A DNA stretch of 64,000 bases from Acinetobacter brisouisimilis (GCF_000368265.1 NZ_KB851219.1:998984-1062983); one strand, 5' to 3'; counted from the first letter of the stretch, positions 26,025-37,650 are shown. The notes: generated from the sequence alone by a model not told the origin. A program made the numbers and translations.

Positions 26025-27455
26025 ATGTCGCAAAAAAAGAGCGTTATTTTTAAAAATCTACTGCCCGTGATTAAACAATATCAACAGGCAGGATTTACGC
26101 ATGAAAAAATTGTTACATTACTTAGAGATCAACATGACCTTGACCTAGTAACAACTGAAACATTTAAAAGTTATTTATATCGTTATGCAAAAGTGAACCC
26201 CACTCCTTCCGAGACCATCAAAATGACGAACACCATCCAAACCCCACGTGAAATTAAAAAGTCATCAAAACTTGAGCATGTTTGCTATGACATTCGTGGA
26301 CCAGTGTTACGAGCGGCGAATGAGATGGAAGAACAAGGGCATAAGATTATCAAGCTCAATATTGGCAACCCTGCCACGTTTGGCTTTGAAGCACCACAAG
26401 AAATTATTAACGACGTTGCTTTAAACTTACCGAATGCGATTGGTTATACAGACTCGCGCGGTATTTTCCCCGCACGTAAAGCAATTTGCCAGTATTATCA
26501 GCAAAAAGGCATTCTCAACATGCATGTCAATGACGTGTACATTGGTAATGGCGTATCTGAACTGATTGTCATGGCAATGCAAGGCTTGCTTGATGACGGC
26601 GATGAAATGCTGGTTCCAATGCCAGACTATCCGCTTTGGACCGCTGCAGTCAATTTATCAGGTGGTACAGCAATTCACTATAAATGTGATGAGGAAAATA
26701 GCTGGTATCCAGATATTGCGGATATGGAAAGCAAAATCACTGCAAATACACGCGGGATTGTGGTCATTAACCCGAACAACCCAACGGGTTCAGTTTATCC
26801 GCGCCATATTTTGGAACAGATTGTTGCCCTTGCAAAAAAATATGATCTAATTTTGTTTGCTGATGAAATTTACGACAAAATCATTTATGATGGAATTGAA
26901 CATGTTGCTTTAGCGTCTTTAGCAGGCAATCATCTGTGCATTTCCTTCAATGGATTATCTAAAGCCTATCGTATCGCAGGTTTCCGTGCAGGCTGGATGG
27001 CAATCACAGGCGACAAGTCTCGTGCAACTGATTATATCGAAGGCTTGGACATGTTGGCATCAATGCGTCTTTGTGCAAACCATCAGGCACAATATGCGAT
27101 TCAAACCGCACTGGGTGGCTATCAGTCAATTAATGATTTGATTCGCCCAGGTGGTCGTCTGTATGAACAACGCAATATTGCATGGCAAATGCTCAACGAA
27201 ATTCCTGGTGTGAGTTGCGTCAAACCTGAAGGTGCAATGTATTGCTTCCCTCGCCTTGACCCAACAGTATATCCAATTCAGGACGATGAAAAGTTAATGC
27301 TTGACCTGTTACGCGCTGAGAAAGTCTTACTGGTACAAGGCACAGGTTTTAACTGGCCAACACCAGATCATTTCCGTGTCGTGTTCTTGCCTGCAGAAAA
27401 TGAACTGAGAGAAGCAATCACTCGAATGGGACGTTTCTTAGCCACTTTACGTTAA
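26025..27455 (+). CDS. alaA: Alanine-synthesising aminotransferase AlaA with N-terminal extension
   Basis: A 476-residue protein. Residues from about 78 on (SSKLEHVCYDIRGPVLRAAN) match E. coli AlaA along its whole length, including the PLP lysine motif FNGLSKAYRIAGFRAGW and NPNNPTGSVYP. AlaA makes alanine from pyruvate and glutamate. The first 60 residues are extra. They read like a small helical DNA-binding domain (AGFTHEKIVTLLRDQH, then TFKSYLYRYAK), similar in pattern to plasmid KfrA/TraK-type helix-turn-helix segments. An internal Met at 26223 could start a normal-length enzyme. A terminator follows. Confidence 0.9.
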   Translation: MSQKKSVIFKNLLPVIKQYQQAGFTHEKIVTLLRDQHDLDLVTTETFKSYLYRYAKVNPTPSETIKMTNTIQTPREIKKSSKLEHVCYDIRGPVLRAANEMEEQGHKIIKLNIGNPATFGFEAPQEIINDVALNLPNAIGYTDSRGIFPARKAICQYYQQKGILNMHVNDVYIGNGVSELIVMAMQGLLDDGDEMLVPMPDYPLWTAAVNLSGGTAIHYKCDEENSWYPDIADMESKITANTRGIVVINPNNPTGSVYPRHILEQIVALAKKYDLILFADEIYDKIIYDGIEHVALASLAGNHLCISFNGLSKAYRIAGFRAGWMAITGDKSRATDYIEGLDMLASMRLCANHQAQYAIQTALGGYQSINDLIRPGGRLYEQRNIAWQMLNEIPGVSCVKPEGAMYCFPRLDPTVYPIQDDEKLMLDLLRAEKVLLVQGTGFNWPTPDHFRVVFLPAENELREAITRMGRFLATLR

Positions 27456-27476
27456 GTTAAATGATGCAATTAAAAA

Positions 27477-27508
27477 AGCAGCGGTTATTTTAGACGCTGC
27501 TTTTTTTT
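27477..27508 (+). terminator. Rho-independent terminator after alaA
   Basis: AGCAGCG (27477-27483) pairs with CGCTGCT (27495-27501), followed by a run of T. The A run on the other side lets it also stop minus-strand transcription. Confidence 0.9.
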
Positions 27509-27811
27509 CATATGAAACCCAAGCCAATTTCTTCGAATATAAATTAAAACTAACCAAACTATTTACTCAATTAAAAGCAAAGAATAAAATAAATTATATA
27601 TTTATCAAAAATATACAAAATAAAAATCGTTTATTATCCCTATTATTCCCCATATTTAATTTTTACTATTTATTAAAATTTTTAATCTATTTCATATCAT
27701 AGGCAATAAATACTATGTAAAAAATGCATACTACTTTCTTTTTTTGCATTTAACACTGCTTCAAAATCGAGCAACAATGCCAACCTGCACAATAACATTA
27801 CGACACCCAAA

Positions 27812-27863
27812 TTCGGTCAGAGCAGATACAGATTCAGGAATAGAATCTGTAAAACTGACCGAA
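27812..27863 (+). promoter_or_regulatory. Long hairpin in the 5' leader of the symporter gene
   Basis: TTCGGTCAG (27812-27820) pairs exactly with CTGACCGAA (27855-27863), and inside it TACAGATTC (27827-27835) pairs exactly with GAATCTGTA (27843-27851). The internal loop is 6 against 3 bases and the tip has 7. No T run follows, so this is not a simple terminator. A second arm, TTCAATCA (27879-27886) with TGATTGAA (27913-27920), follows just before the gene. It may be a structured leader RNA or protein-binding site. Confidence 0.6.
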
Positions 27864-27940
27864 CTTACAAGGAAAGCTTTCAATCATTCCTAGGCCGCTA
27901 CTCTCTAGAAAGTGATTGAATCAAATGGATAGAGGTTCGC

Positions 27941-29242
27941 ATGAATCAAAAAAAGCTGCTCAAGTATATTGTATTTGCTATTTTGCTTGGAATTTTGACA
28001 GGCTGGATCTGCCATCATTTTTTCAATCAAGGTGAGCAACTTAAGCAAATCGCGTCTTACTTCAATATCATCACAGATGTGTTCTTACGCTTGATCAAAA
28101 TGATCATTGCACCATTGGTATTTGCGACCATTATTTCAGGTATTGTATCAATGGGAAAATCTGCTTCTCTAGGCAGTATTACCTTTAAATCCATGACTTG
28201 GTTTATTACCGCATCATTCGTTTCACTGGCCATTGGTATGGGACTTGCCAATTTTCTCCAACCAGGTGCAGGGTTACATTTAGTCTTGCCGACAGCACAA
28301 CAAGTCAGTAATGCCGCTCTCCCAGCGACAACAGGATTTACCCTACAATCATTTATGACGCATGTATTTCCTCGCAGTATTGCAGAGGCGATGGCAAATA
28401 ATGATATTTTACAAGTACTTGTTTTTTCAATCTTCTTTGGTTCTGCGCTTGCCTATGTTAGCCATGGTAAAGAATCAACGATTATCCGTTTAACAGAAGA
28501 ACTCAGCAAAGTGATGTTCCGCATCACGGATTATGTCATGTCATTTGCTCCAGTTGCAGTCTTTGCTGCAATGGCATCTGCAATTACGTTACAAGGTTTA
28601 GGTCTCATTGTTGATTATGGCGTTTTGATTGCCGAATTCTATTTCGGTTTATTCCTACTTTGGATTGTATTGTTCACTGTGGGCGCAATCGTGCTTAAAA
28701 AAGATATCTTTCGCTTAGGCAAACTTATTCGTGAACCCGTCACACTTGCTTTTGCAACAGCATCAAGCGAGTCAGCGTATCCAAAAGTCATGGATGCACT
28801 CACCAAGTTTGGTGTACCAAAGAAAATTACCAGCTTTGTTCTACCTTTAGGCTATTCATTTAACCTTGATGGTTCAATGATGTACACCACCTTTGCAGTA
28901 CTGTTTATTGCTCAGGCTTATCATATTGAATTGAGTTTTACCCAACAAATTTTAATCTTGTTGACACTCATGGTTACAAGTAAAGGGATTGCGGGTGTTT
29001 CTCGAGCATCTATTGTTGTCATTTCAGCAACACTCACCATGTTCCACTTGCCAGAAGCAGGCATCTTGTTACTACTCGGTATTGACCAATTCCTTGATAT
29101 GGGACGTACTGCAACCAATGTTGTCGGAAATAGTATTGCTACTGCTGTTGTCGCAAAACTTGAAGGTGACAAGGTAGCCGAAACTGAAGAAGCTCCAGAG
29201 CAAGCATTAATTAACCCAAAACAAGAACAAAATATCGCTTAA
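27941..29242 (+). CDS. Dicarboxylate/amino acid:cation symporter (DAACS, GltP/DctA family)
   Basis: A 433-residue sodium- or proton-coupled transporter with the DAACS fold. Visible signatures are the first re-entrant hairpin (ATASSESAYPKVMDAL), the TM7 motif NLDGSMMYTT, the second hairpin (SKGIAGVSRASIVV) and TM8 (DMGRTATNVVGNSIATAV). TM8 has Asn where acidic amino-acid carriers often have Asp, which leaves open whether the substrate is a C4-dicarboxylate. The leader has two strong hairpins and a terminator follows the gene. The next gene is a periplasmic asparaginase that would release aspartate or glutamate, so uptake of its products is plausible. Confidence 0.88.
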   Translation: MNQKKLLKYIVFAILLGILTGWICHHFFNQGEQLKQIASYFNIITDVFLRLIKMIIAPLVFATIISGIVSMGKSASLGSITFKSMTWFITASFVSLAIGMGLANFLQPGAGLHLVLPTAQQVSNAALPATTGFTLQSFMTHVFPRSIAEAMANNDILQVLVFSIFFGSALAYVSHGKESTIIRLTEELSKVMFRITDYVMSFAPVAVFAAMASAITLQGLGLIVDYGVLIAEFYFGLFLLWIVLFTVGAIVLKKDIFRLGKLIREPVTLAFATASSESAYPKVMDALTKFGVPKKITSFVLPLGYSFNLDGSMMYTTFAVLFIAQAYHIELSFTQQILILLTLMVTSKGIAGVSRASIVVISATLTMFHLPEAGILLLLGIDQFLDMGRTATNVVGNSIATAVVAKLEGDKVAETEEAPEQALINPKQEQNIA

Positions 29243-29260
29243 TTTATTTTACTCCTTAAC

Positions 29261-29301
29261 AGAGCAATTTTATTATGGTTATATAAAATTGCTCTTTTTT
29301 T
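29261..29301 (+). terminator. Rho-independent terminator after the symporter gene
   Basis: AGAGCAATTTTA (29261-29272) pairs exactly with TAAAATTGCTCT (29284-29295), followed by seven T. Confidence 0.92.
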
Positions 29302-29925
29302 ACATTTTCAATTAATATTAAAATTTATAATTTTTATATTTATGTCTCAAAAATTAAAACCCCATCATTAAACAACTTTATATAAATAATATAATTCAAC
29401 CAACCCGTTTCATTTATTTCTATGATAAAAAAAATAAAGATGATACAAATATCATAGTGTAAGATTTTTAATAAAATAATTTTTCAAAAAAATTTACGCC
29501 CTGTATTACTTATTTCAAAATTTATTGGCTACTCATGGCTTCATAAACACTATTCACTACAATAGATTTTATTAAAAATCAATAATATAAACAATTAAAA
29601 ATATACAAAATATCATTTTATGTGTTTTACAAATTACTTTTATGTATTTCTATACAAAAATAATGATATAAAAAATGATCAATCACACAGTATTAAAAAA
29701 CATAAATCATCATTTATTATTTTTTACCGTTTAAAATTAAATCAAAAGCTGATTATTTTTACAACACTTAGAAAAAATTAATAGATTTTTTTATTATTCC
29801 ATGTTATTTATTAATCGCAAATAAAAGCAATGACACAGTCATTTTGTTAAAACAAAATATTATTCAATACTGCTTTTTATTAGCTAATGTTTAAACATGC
29901 TAAATATGGTATGTATTTCGCTTAA
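29302..29925. other. Very AT-rich intergenic region
   Basis: About 620 bases between the symporter terminator and the asparaginase leader, dominated by runs of A and T with only scattered G or C. No reading frame or recognisable RNA is seen. It may hold the asparaginase promoter and could be bound by H-NS-like proteins. That is inference from composition only. Confidence 0.5.
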
Positions 29926-31044
<1,119 letters not shown>

Positions 31045-31063
31045 TTTATAAACAGCTGCATAG

Positions 31064-31094
31064 ATCCCGAGGCCTTTGACTTCGGGATTTTTTT
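31064..31094 (+). terminator. Rho-independent terminator after ansB
   Basis: ATCCCGA (31064-31070) pairs with TCGGGAT (31082-31088), followed by a T run. Confidence 0.85.
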
Positions 31095-31191
31095 ATCAAA
31101 ACTGCATAGATTTTCCACAAAGAAAAATTACAGGCTTATATTGTAGAAATAGCATGTTAAAATAAACGTTGCTTTCGCGAAGGACGTTTTT

Positions 31192-34100
31192 ATGCAGCAG
31201 TTTGTACATCTTGGTATCCATACAGAGTTTTCGATTACCGAATCGATTGTTCGTATACCTGATCTGATTAAAACTGCGGTAAAACAAGAAATGCCCGCCT
31301 TGGCATTGACTGACTTGTCGAACCTGCATGCTGCGGTCAAATTCTATAAATCCTGCTTGGGCAAAGGCATCAAGCCGATTTTAGGTAGTACCATTCGCCT
31401 AAACGATGCTGAACATAAAGCTACCCTACTCGCAATCGATAACCACGGTTGGCGCAGTATTACCGAACTGGTTTCTCAAGGTTATATCGAAGGGCAACAA
31501 CTCGACATTCCTTGCATCAAAAAAGAATGGATCCTTAATCAGAACGAAGGCATTATTGTCCTGCTTGGCATTCACAGCGATGTCGGTCAACTGCTCTGCT
31601 CGTCCAATCCGCAAAAAGCTGAGCCACTGTTTCAAGAATGGCATGAAAAGTTTGGCAATCGGGTTTACTTCGCACTTACCCGCACCAACCGTCCTAACGA
31701 AGAAATTTTTATTTCTGAAGCAATTAAACTTGCCGCCAAATATCAGGTTGGTGTTGTCGCACACAATGACGTGCACTTTATTACTGAAGAAGATTTTGAA
31801 GCTCACGAAGCCCGCGTCTGCATTGCCGAGGGTTATGTTTTGGCAGATGATCGCCGCCCACGTCTATACAGCCCTGAGCAGTACTTTAAAACTGCTGAGC
31901 AAATGATTGAGCTGTTTGCAGATATTCCAAGCGCGATTGACAATACCGTCCAGATTGCTAAACGTTGTAATGTCAGTTTACGTCTAGGCAAATACTTCTT
32001 GCCTGACTATCCGATTCCTGAAGGCTTCACCATCGACACCTATTTTGAGCATTTAGCCAAAGAAGGTCTGGAAGAACGCCTTGAACAGCTTTATCCAAGC
32101 GCAAAACGCGATGAAGACTGGACAGAAATACGTCAACCTTACGACGAACGCCTACGTTACGAAATCGATATTATTCTTAAAATGGGGTTTCCAGGCTACT
32201 TCCTCATCGTGATGGACTTCATTCAATGGTCGAAAAGTAACGGCGTCCCTGTAGGACCTGGGCGCGGTTCAGGTGCAGGCTCACTGGTTGCGTTTAGTCT
32301 AAAAATTACCGACCTTGATCCTCTGCGTTATGATTTGCTGTTCGAACGTTTCTTAAACCCTGAACGTGTGTCCATGCCCGACTTTGACGTCGATTTTTGT
32401 ATTGCAGGGCGTGACCGCGTGATTGACTATGTTGCACGTCACTATGGACGCGATGCAGTATCACAAATTGCGACTTTTGGTACGATGGCAGCGAAAGGTG
32501 CAATTCGTGACGTAGCGCGGGTACTGGGTAAGTCTTATGGTTTGGCAGATCGTATTTCTAAAATGGTTCCGACCAAACCTCTCGGTGTGGACTTAGTCAC
32601 AGCCATTGAAATGGAACCGCAGCTCAAAGATATAGTGACCAATCCATCTAACCCAGACTATGACGATGCGTCAGAAATCTGGGAAATGGCGCTGAAACTC
32701 GAAGGCATCACCCGAAATACAGGTAAACACGCAGGTGGTGTGGTGATTGCACCAACCAAAATTACCGACTTTTCTGCGGTGATTTGTGATGCAGATGGTA
32801 CCAACCGCGTTGCCCAATACGATAAAGACGATGTTGAATCAGCAGGTCTGGTCAAATTCGACTTCTTGGGTCTGCGTAACCTGACCGTCATTGAAGATGC
32901 TATCCAAAACATCAATAAGCGCCGTGCGGCAGATGAGCAATTGCTCATTTCCAATGTTGCCTTAGATGACCCTCACGCCTATAAAATCTTTGCTGAAGCC
33001 AACACCACGGCGGTATTCCAGTTTGAATCCGTTGGTATGAAGCGCATGCTCAAAGAAGCACGCCCGAGCAAGTTTGAAGAGATTATTGCGTTTGTATCTT
33101 TGTACCGCCCAGGCCCAATGGATCTGATTCCTGACTTTATTCACCGTATGCACGGTGGCGAGTTTGAGTATTTACATCCACTGTTAGAAGGTGTCCTCGA
33201 ACCAACGTACGGCATTATGGTGTATCAGGAACAGGTAATGCAGGCGGCGCAGTACTGCGCGGGCTATACCCTCGGTGGTGCGGACTTACTGCGTCGTGCC
33301 ATGGGTAAAAAGAAACCCGAAGAAATGGTCAAGCAGCGCCAAATCTTTATTGAAGGTGCGGCTAAAAAAGATATTGATGAAGCCACAGCCAACCATATCT
33401 TTGACTATATGGAAAAGTTCGCAGGCTACGGTTTTAACAAATCGCACGCCGCAGCCTATGCACTGGTTGCCTATCATACTGCATGGCTAAAAGCACACTA
33501 CCCTGCTGAATTTATGGCGGCGGTGATGTCTTCGGAAATGCAGAACACAGACAACGTGGTATTCTTGATCGATGACTGCCGTAGCAATGGACTAGAGGTC
33601 TTTCCACCATCGGTCAACATGTCACTGTATCATTTCCATGCCAGTGCTGAACGTACTATTGTTTATGGTTTGGGAGCGATTAAAGGCGTCGGTGAGCAAG
33701 CCATGCAATCTGTGATCGAGTCTCGCGAAAAGGATGGTCCTTATCAGGATTTATTTGATTTCTGCCACCGCATTGACCTGAAAAAAATCAATAAGCGTAC
33801 CCTCGAAGCCCTGATTCGCGCGGGTGCGCTTGACTGCTTAGGTATTGAACGTGCAAGCCTGATGGCACAGCTTCCTGAAGCAGTGCAAGCAGCCGAACAG
33901 GCACGTCAAAACCGTGAAACAGGCATTATGGATCTGTTTGGTGAAGTCGAAGAAGTTCAGCGTAAGCCTGCAAAACCTGTTAAACCGTGGTCAGATGAAG
34001 TACGCTTAAAAGGTGAAAAGGATACGCTGGGCTTATACCTGACGGGTCACCCGATTGATGTGTATCGCTCAGAACTCAAAGCATTTATTCCAAGTAAAAT

Positions 34101-34764
34101 TAGCGAATTGAGTCCGACCCGCCGAGGACAAACCACTGTATTTGCAGGTTTAGTGATGGATGTTGCCAACTTCCCGAACCGTATGATGATCACGCTTGAT
34201 GATGGCACAGCCCGTATTGAAGTCAGTTGCAACCATGAACGCTTCCAGCGCTTTAAAGAAATCATTCAAAATGAGCGTGTGGTGATCATTGAAGGTGAAA
34301 TTTATGAGCGTGAAGGCTTTGAACGCCCGATGGCGCGTTTAACCAAAGCCTTTGACCTCAACGAAATTCGTCAAAAACGTGCACAGAATATTCAGATCAA
34401 ACTTGATCAGCACAATTTTAGCCCAAGCCTATCGACAGATTTACAGCAACTGTTACAACCCTTTAAGCAATTGCCCGAGTATCAACATATTCCTGTGGTC
34501 TTAAAACTCGATTTTAGCTATGCACAGGCAGAACTGCATTTTGCTGATCACTGGAAAATCGCACCTACAGATGATGCTTTGCGTAAACTGCGGGATTATT
34601 TCGGTAAAGATGCACTGTATGTGGAATACCACGTCAAGTCCAAAGCGGCTAAATCCATCAATCTTGAAGAAGCTCAGGTGGCAAATGTACCTCCTCCGCC
34701 TGCCGACATGAGCATGGATGAAGCACTTGATTTATATCAAGCTGAAGTCAGTCAGTATTCGTAA
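31192..34764 (+). CDS. dnaE: DNA polymerase III alpha subunit
   Basis: A 1190-residue replicative polymerase. The N-terminal PHP domain begins FVHLGIHTEFSITES. The palm has the catalytic acids in PDFDVDFC (Asp399 and Asp401) and the third in VKFDFLGLRNLTVIED. The helix-hairpin-helix and OB domains follow (GRGSGAGSLVAFSLKITDLD earlier, TVFAGLVMDVANFPNRMMIT near 985). Length is close to E. coli DnaE. The ribosome site GAAGGA precedes the ATG. trmJ follows after 15 bases, so they may share a transcript. Confidence 0.98.
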   Translation: MQQFVHLGIHTEFSITESIVRIPDLIKTAVKQEMPALALTDLSNLHAAVKFYKSCLGKGIKPILGSTIRLNDAEHKATLLAIDNHGWRSITELVSQGYIEGQQLDIPCIKKEWILNQNEGIIVLLGIHSDVGQLLCSSNPQKAEPLFQEWHEKFGNRVYFALTRTNRPNEEIFISEAIKLAAKYQVGVVAHNDVHFITEEDFEAHEARVCIAEGYVLADDRRPRLYSPEQYFKTAEQMIELFADIPSAIDNTVQIAKRCNVSLRLGKYFLPDYPIPEGFTIDTYFEHLAKEGLEERLEQLYPSAKRDEDWTEIRQPYDERLRYEIDIILKMGFPGYFLIVMDFIQWSKSNGVPVGPGRGSGAGSLVAFSLKITDLDPLRYDLLFERFLNPERVSMPDFDVDFCIAGRDRVIDYVARHYGRDAVSQIATFGTMAAKGAIRDVARVLGKSYGLADRISKMVPTKPLGVDLVTAIEMEPQLKDIVTNPSNPDYDDASEIWEMALKLEGITRNTGKHAGGVVIAPTKITDFSAVICDADGTNRVAQYDKDDVESAGLVKFDFLGLRNLTVIEDAIQNINKRRAADEQLLISNVALDDPHAYKIFAEANTTAVFQFESVGMKRMLKEARPSKFEEIIAFVSLYRPGPMDLIPDFIHRMHGGEFEYLHPLLEGVLEPTYGIMVYQEQVMQAAQYCAGYTLGGADLLRRAMGKKKPEEMVKQRQIFIEGAAKKDIDEATANHIFDYMEKFAGYGFNKSHAAAYALVAYHTAWLKAHYPAEFMAAVMSSEMQNTDNVVFLIDDCRSNGLEVFPPSVNMSLYHFHASAERTIVYGLGAIKGVGEQAMQSVIESREKDGPYQDLFDFCHRIDLKKINKRTLEALIRAGALDCLGIERASLMAQLPEAVQAAEQARQNRETGIMDLFGEVEEVQRKPAKPVKPWSDEVRLKGEKDTLGLYLTGHPIDVYRSELKAFIPSKISELSPTRRGQTTVFAGLVMDVANFPNRMMITLDDGTARIEVSCNHERFQRFKEIIQNERVVIIEGEIYEREGFERPMARLTKAFDLNEIRQKRAQNIQIKLDQHNFSPSLSTDLQQLLQPFKQLPEYQHIPVVLKLDFSYAQAELHFADHWKIAPTDDALRKLRDYFGKDALYVEYHVKSKAAKSINLEEAQVANVPPPPADMSMDEALDLYQAEVSQYS

Positions 34765-34779
34765 CATTTTGGAATAACT

Positions 34780-35625
34780 ATGAAAACTTTTGATAATGCG
34801 ATGGTGTCATCGCATTTAAACCATGTACGTATTGTCATGGTCAACACCACTTTACCTGCCAATATTGGCAGTGCCTTGCGTGCCATGAAAACCATGGGGC
34901 TCAGCAAACTGGTACTGGTTGCACCAAAAACTTACCCACATCCAGATATTGATGCTTTAGCTGCAGGCGCAACCGATCTGATCGAACAGATTGAAATTGT
35001 AGAAACGCTTGAGCAAGCAATTGCTGATTGTCACTTGGTGTTTGGCACCAGTGCACGTAGCCGTACCATTCCTTGGCCTCTGCTGGATGTGCGTCCTGCC
35101 AGTGAAAAAGCCTTGCAAGCTGTGGTACAGCAGCAACAGGAAGTTGCGATTATTTTTGGGCGTGAAGATCGCGGTTTGACTAATGAAGAACTGGCGCTTG
35201 CCAACTACCATGTGACTATTCCAGTCAATACAGAATATGGCGTGTTAAACGTTGCTCAGGCGATTCAGATTATTTGCTATGAACTACGGATGGCAACGCT
35301 CGCATACGAACAACAAGACAATAACAACGATGTGCAAAGCATGCCTGTAAATAACCAGATTGACATGCACTGGGATGAACCACTGGTGACTCAGGAACAG
35401 ATGCAACAATTTTATCCGCATTTAGAAAAAATGCTTGAAGAAATTGAATTTTTAGATCTAAATAATCCAAGACTACTGCCACTACGTTTACGCCGTTTAT
35501 TCGGCAGAATTCAGCTTGACCGTATGGAATATAATTTATTACGCGGTATCTTTACCCGTGTACAGGCGCTCAGCCAAGGCAAATGGAAAAAATCAACAGA
35601 TAAGGAGGATCAGCCCCATGTTTAA
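34780..35625 (+). CDS. trmJ: tRNA 2'-O-methyltransferase TrmJ
   Basis: A 281-residue SPOUT-family methyltransferase. The motifs [20 protein letters not shown] (about 22-41), [13 protein letters not shown] and the knot motif [19 protein letters not shown] are typical of TrmJ, which methylates the ribose at position 32 of several tRNAs. It follows dnaE by 15 bases, and its last 8 bases overlap the start of cysE. Confidence 0.95.
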   Translation: MKTFDNAMVSSHLNHVRIVMVNTTLPANIGSALRAMKTMGLSKLVLVAPKTYPHPDIDALAAGATDLIEQIEIVETLEQAIADCHLVFGTSARSRTIPWPLLDVRPASEKALQAVVQQQQEVAIIFGREDRGLTNEELALANYHVTIPVNTEYGVLNVAQAIQIICYELRMATLAYEQQDNNNDVQSMPVNNQIDMHWDEPLVTQEQMQQFYPHLEKMLEEIEFLDLNNPRLLPLRLRRLFGRIQLDRMEYNLLRGIFTRVQALSQGKWKKSTDKEDQPHV

Positions 35626-36427
35626 GCAGCTCAAAGAAGATATCAATGCTGTTTTTGCTCGAGATCCAGCCGCACGCAACACTTTGGAAGTTTTAACAAC
35701 GTATCCTGGGATTCATGCTTTGATCATGCACCGCATGGCACATGAACTGTGGAAGAAGAACTGTAAAGGAAGTGCGCGTGCCTTATCCTCTTTTAGCCGT
35801 TTTGTGACAGGGATTGAGATTCACCCAGGTGCAAAAATTGGTAAGCGTTTTTTCATTGACCACGGTATGGGTGTGGTGATTGGTGAAACCGCAGAAATTG
35901 GCGATGATGTGACGTTATATCATGGCGTGACACTCGGAGGCACGACATGGAATAAAGGCAAACGCCACCCAACCCTTGAAGATGGCGTAATTGTCGGTGC
36001 GGGTGCCAAAATCTTAGGGCCATTTACCGTACATAAAAATGCCAAAGTCGGTTCAAATGCTGTTGTGACTAAAGAAGTTCCTGAAGGTGTAACTGCTGTG
36101 GGCAACCCTGCTCGCTACATCTTTAAAGATAAAGATAAAAATGCTGAAGAGGCGCGCCGCCGTGACTATGCTGAACAAATCGGCTTCCAACCGTATGCAG
36201 CATCTCAGGATCAAACTGATCCAATTTTAGAAGGTATTCGTGTTTTACTTGATCGCATGCAAAACAATGAGCAACGCATGAATACACTATGCCAACGCTT
36301 GTCTTTGCTTGACCCGACCTTTAAAAAGCAACAAACTGAACAGCAACCGTATAGTGAAGAAGAGCTGAAAATTATTGAGGAAGTGCGTCGCGAGTGTGAA
36401 TCTCAGACTCGTCAGTCAAAAATCTAA
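35618..36427 (+). CDS. cysE: Serine O-acetyltransferase
   Basis: About 269 residues from the ATG at 35618, which has a perfect AAGGAGG ribosome site. An upstream ATG at 35516 would add 34 residues that only re-read trmJ in another frame. The left-handed beta-helix is seen in the hexapeptide repeats from [20 protein letters not shown] to VGNPARY. His in [10 protein letters not shown] is catalytic. Makes O-acetylserine for cysteine synthesis. It is a companion in function to cysN/cysD nearby. Confidence 0.96.
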   Translation: MFKQLKEDINAVFARDPAARNTLEVLTTYPGIHALIMHRMAHELWKKNCKGSARALSSFSRFVTGIEIHPGAKIGKRFFIDHGMGVVIGETAEIGDDVTLYHGVTLGGTTWNKGKRHPTLEDGVIVGAGAKILGPFTVHKNAKVGSNAVVTKEVPEGVTAVGNPARYIFKDKDKNAEEARRRDYAEQIGFQPYAASQDQTDPILEGIRVLLDRMQNNEQRMNTLCQRLSLLDPTFKKQQTEQQPYSEEELKIIEEVRRECESQTRQSKI

Positions 36428-36529
36428 AACCGTGAATAGCATACTGTTACACGCTTGTGCTTGTATGCAGTTTTGCTTTTTTTTAGACTTCTGAAATATC
36501 GTTTGCCATCAACCACATTGGAAACCAAG

Positions 36530-37390
36530 ATGAGATTACAATCTATAGCAACTATGCTGATGACAGCAACATTTCTTTCAGCATGTAGCCCTGTTGCTGT
36601 AAAAAATAATAATAATTCTCAAAATACCCCGATTGTTTTTACTGAACCAGAGGTCAGCCCGCCATTTTATGCGTTGAACCCATTTAACTATACTGCGCCA
36701 CCTGCCTTTGAAATTGACTTAAAAAATGCAAATACCAACAAGCTTATTATACCAACCATTGGTAATAAGCAAGCCAACATGAAATATGCGGCGTCAGCAG
36801 GTCAAAATGAACTAGATGTCACACATATTGATGACTTTTTACAGCTCGTTGAAGGTAAAGCACGCCACTATCCACCACAGTTTACAAATCGTAATGAACG
36901 CCGTGGTTATGAAGCAAAATTACGTGAAATCAGCGTTCAGCTTGATGCTTTAGCTAGCAATGACAATGCATCTTATGATGTTTTAGTTCGTGCATTTAAA
37001 GTCAGCGTCATGGCGCGTAATTTGGATATGGGAACACAGTACACCACCAAATCACTCAAATATGCACAACGCCTTATCAAGATGAATCCAAATGATCCAA
37101 CCACAAACTTCTGGTTTGGTTTTTCTTTATCTGAAGGTGGCGGTCAGCATGAAGCTGTTCCTTATTTAGACAAAGCCATGAAAGGTGGTGTTCAAGAGGC
37201 TTATTTGTCTGCGGTCAATAATTATTTATTCCTTGAACAACGCAAAAATGCGCTTGCAACTTTGTCAACTTATAAAGCTAAATACCCTGAAGAACGTCAA
37301 GTTGCTGATCGTTTATTGATGGAAATTCAAAAACAAGGTCGCACCAATGTTTGGGAAAACCTAACTGCCATGAAACAAGGCCGATACTAA
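36530..37390 (+). CDS. Lipoprotein with helical repeats, function unknown
   Basis: About 286 residues from the ATG at 36530 (MRLQSIATMLMTATFLSACS), where a lipobox (L-S-A-C) puts the lipid on Cys19. The earlier ATG at 36455 lacks a signal sequence. The C-terminal half has TPR-like helical pairs (LKYAQRLIKMNPNDPTTNFW, then YLDKAMKGGVQEAYLSAVNN and LATLSTYKAKYPEERQVADR). Probably anchored in the inner face of the envelope as a scaffold. I do not recognise the family. Confidence 0.75.
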   Translation: MRLQSIATMLMTATFLSACSPVAVKNNNNSQNTPIVFTEPEVSPPFYALNPFNYTAPPAFEIDLKNANTNKLIIPTIGNKQANMKYAASAGQNELDVTHIDDFLQLVEGKARHYPPQFTNRNERRGYEAKLREISVQLDALASNDNASYDVLVRAFKVSVMARNLDMGTQYTTKSLKYAQRLIKMNPNDPTTNFWFGFSLSEGGGQHEAVPYLDKAMKGGVQEAYLSAVNNYLFLEQRKNALATLSTYKAKYPEERQVADRLLMEIQKQGRTNVWENLTAMKQGRY

Positions 37391-37447
37391 AACATTCTCT
37401 AAGTTTTAAATCTTGTCATGACCTGAAATAGACTGGCAGTTTCATAT

Positions 37448-37480
37448 AAAACCGAGTTAAGCAATTGACTCGGTTTTTTA
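37448..37480 (+). terminator. Rho-independent terminator after the lipoprotein gene
   Basis: AAAACCGAG (37448-37456) pairs with CTCGGTTTT (37469-37477), followed by T. Confidence 0.85.
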
Positions 37481-37620
37481 TTTTCTCAGCAGATTTAAAC
37501 TCAAATCTAAGCAGTAAATGAATCAAATCAGTTTCCTATATAAATTGAAGCATTTACGGATACGAATAAAATAAGATTCAAAAATATAAGCCGATTTCAA
37601 AGCATGAGTAGAATTTAATA

Positions 37621-37650
37621 AAAAAGCCCAATCATCTAATTGGGCTTTTT
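37621..37650. terminator. Bidirectional terminator before the cysN 3' end
   Basis: AAAAAGCCCAAT (37621-37632) pairs exactly with ATTGGGCTTTTT (37639-37650). A and T runs on the two sides suit both directions. It lies 37 bases downstream of the cysN stop in minus-strand reading. Confidence 0.9.
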
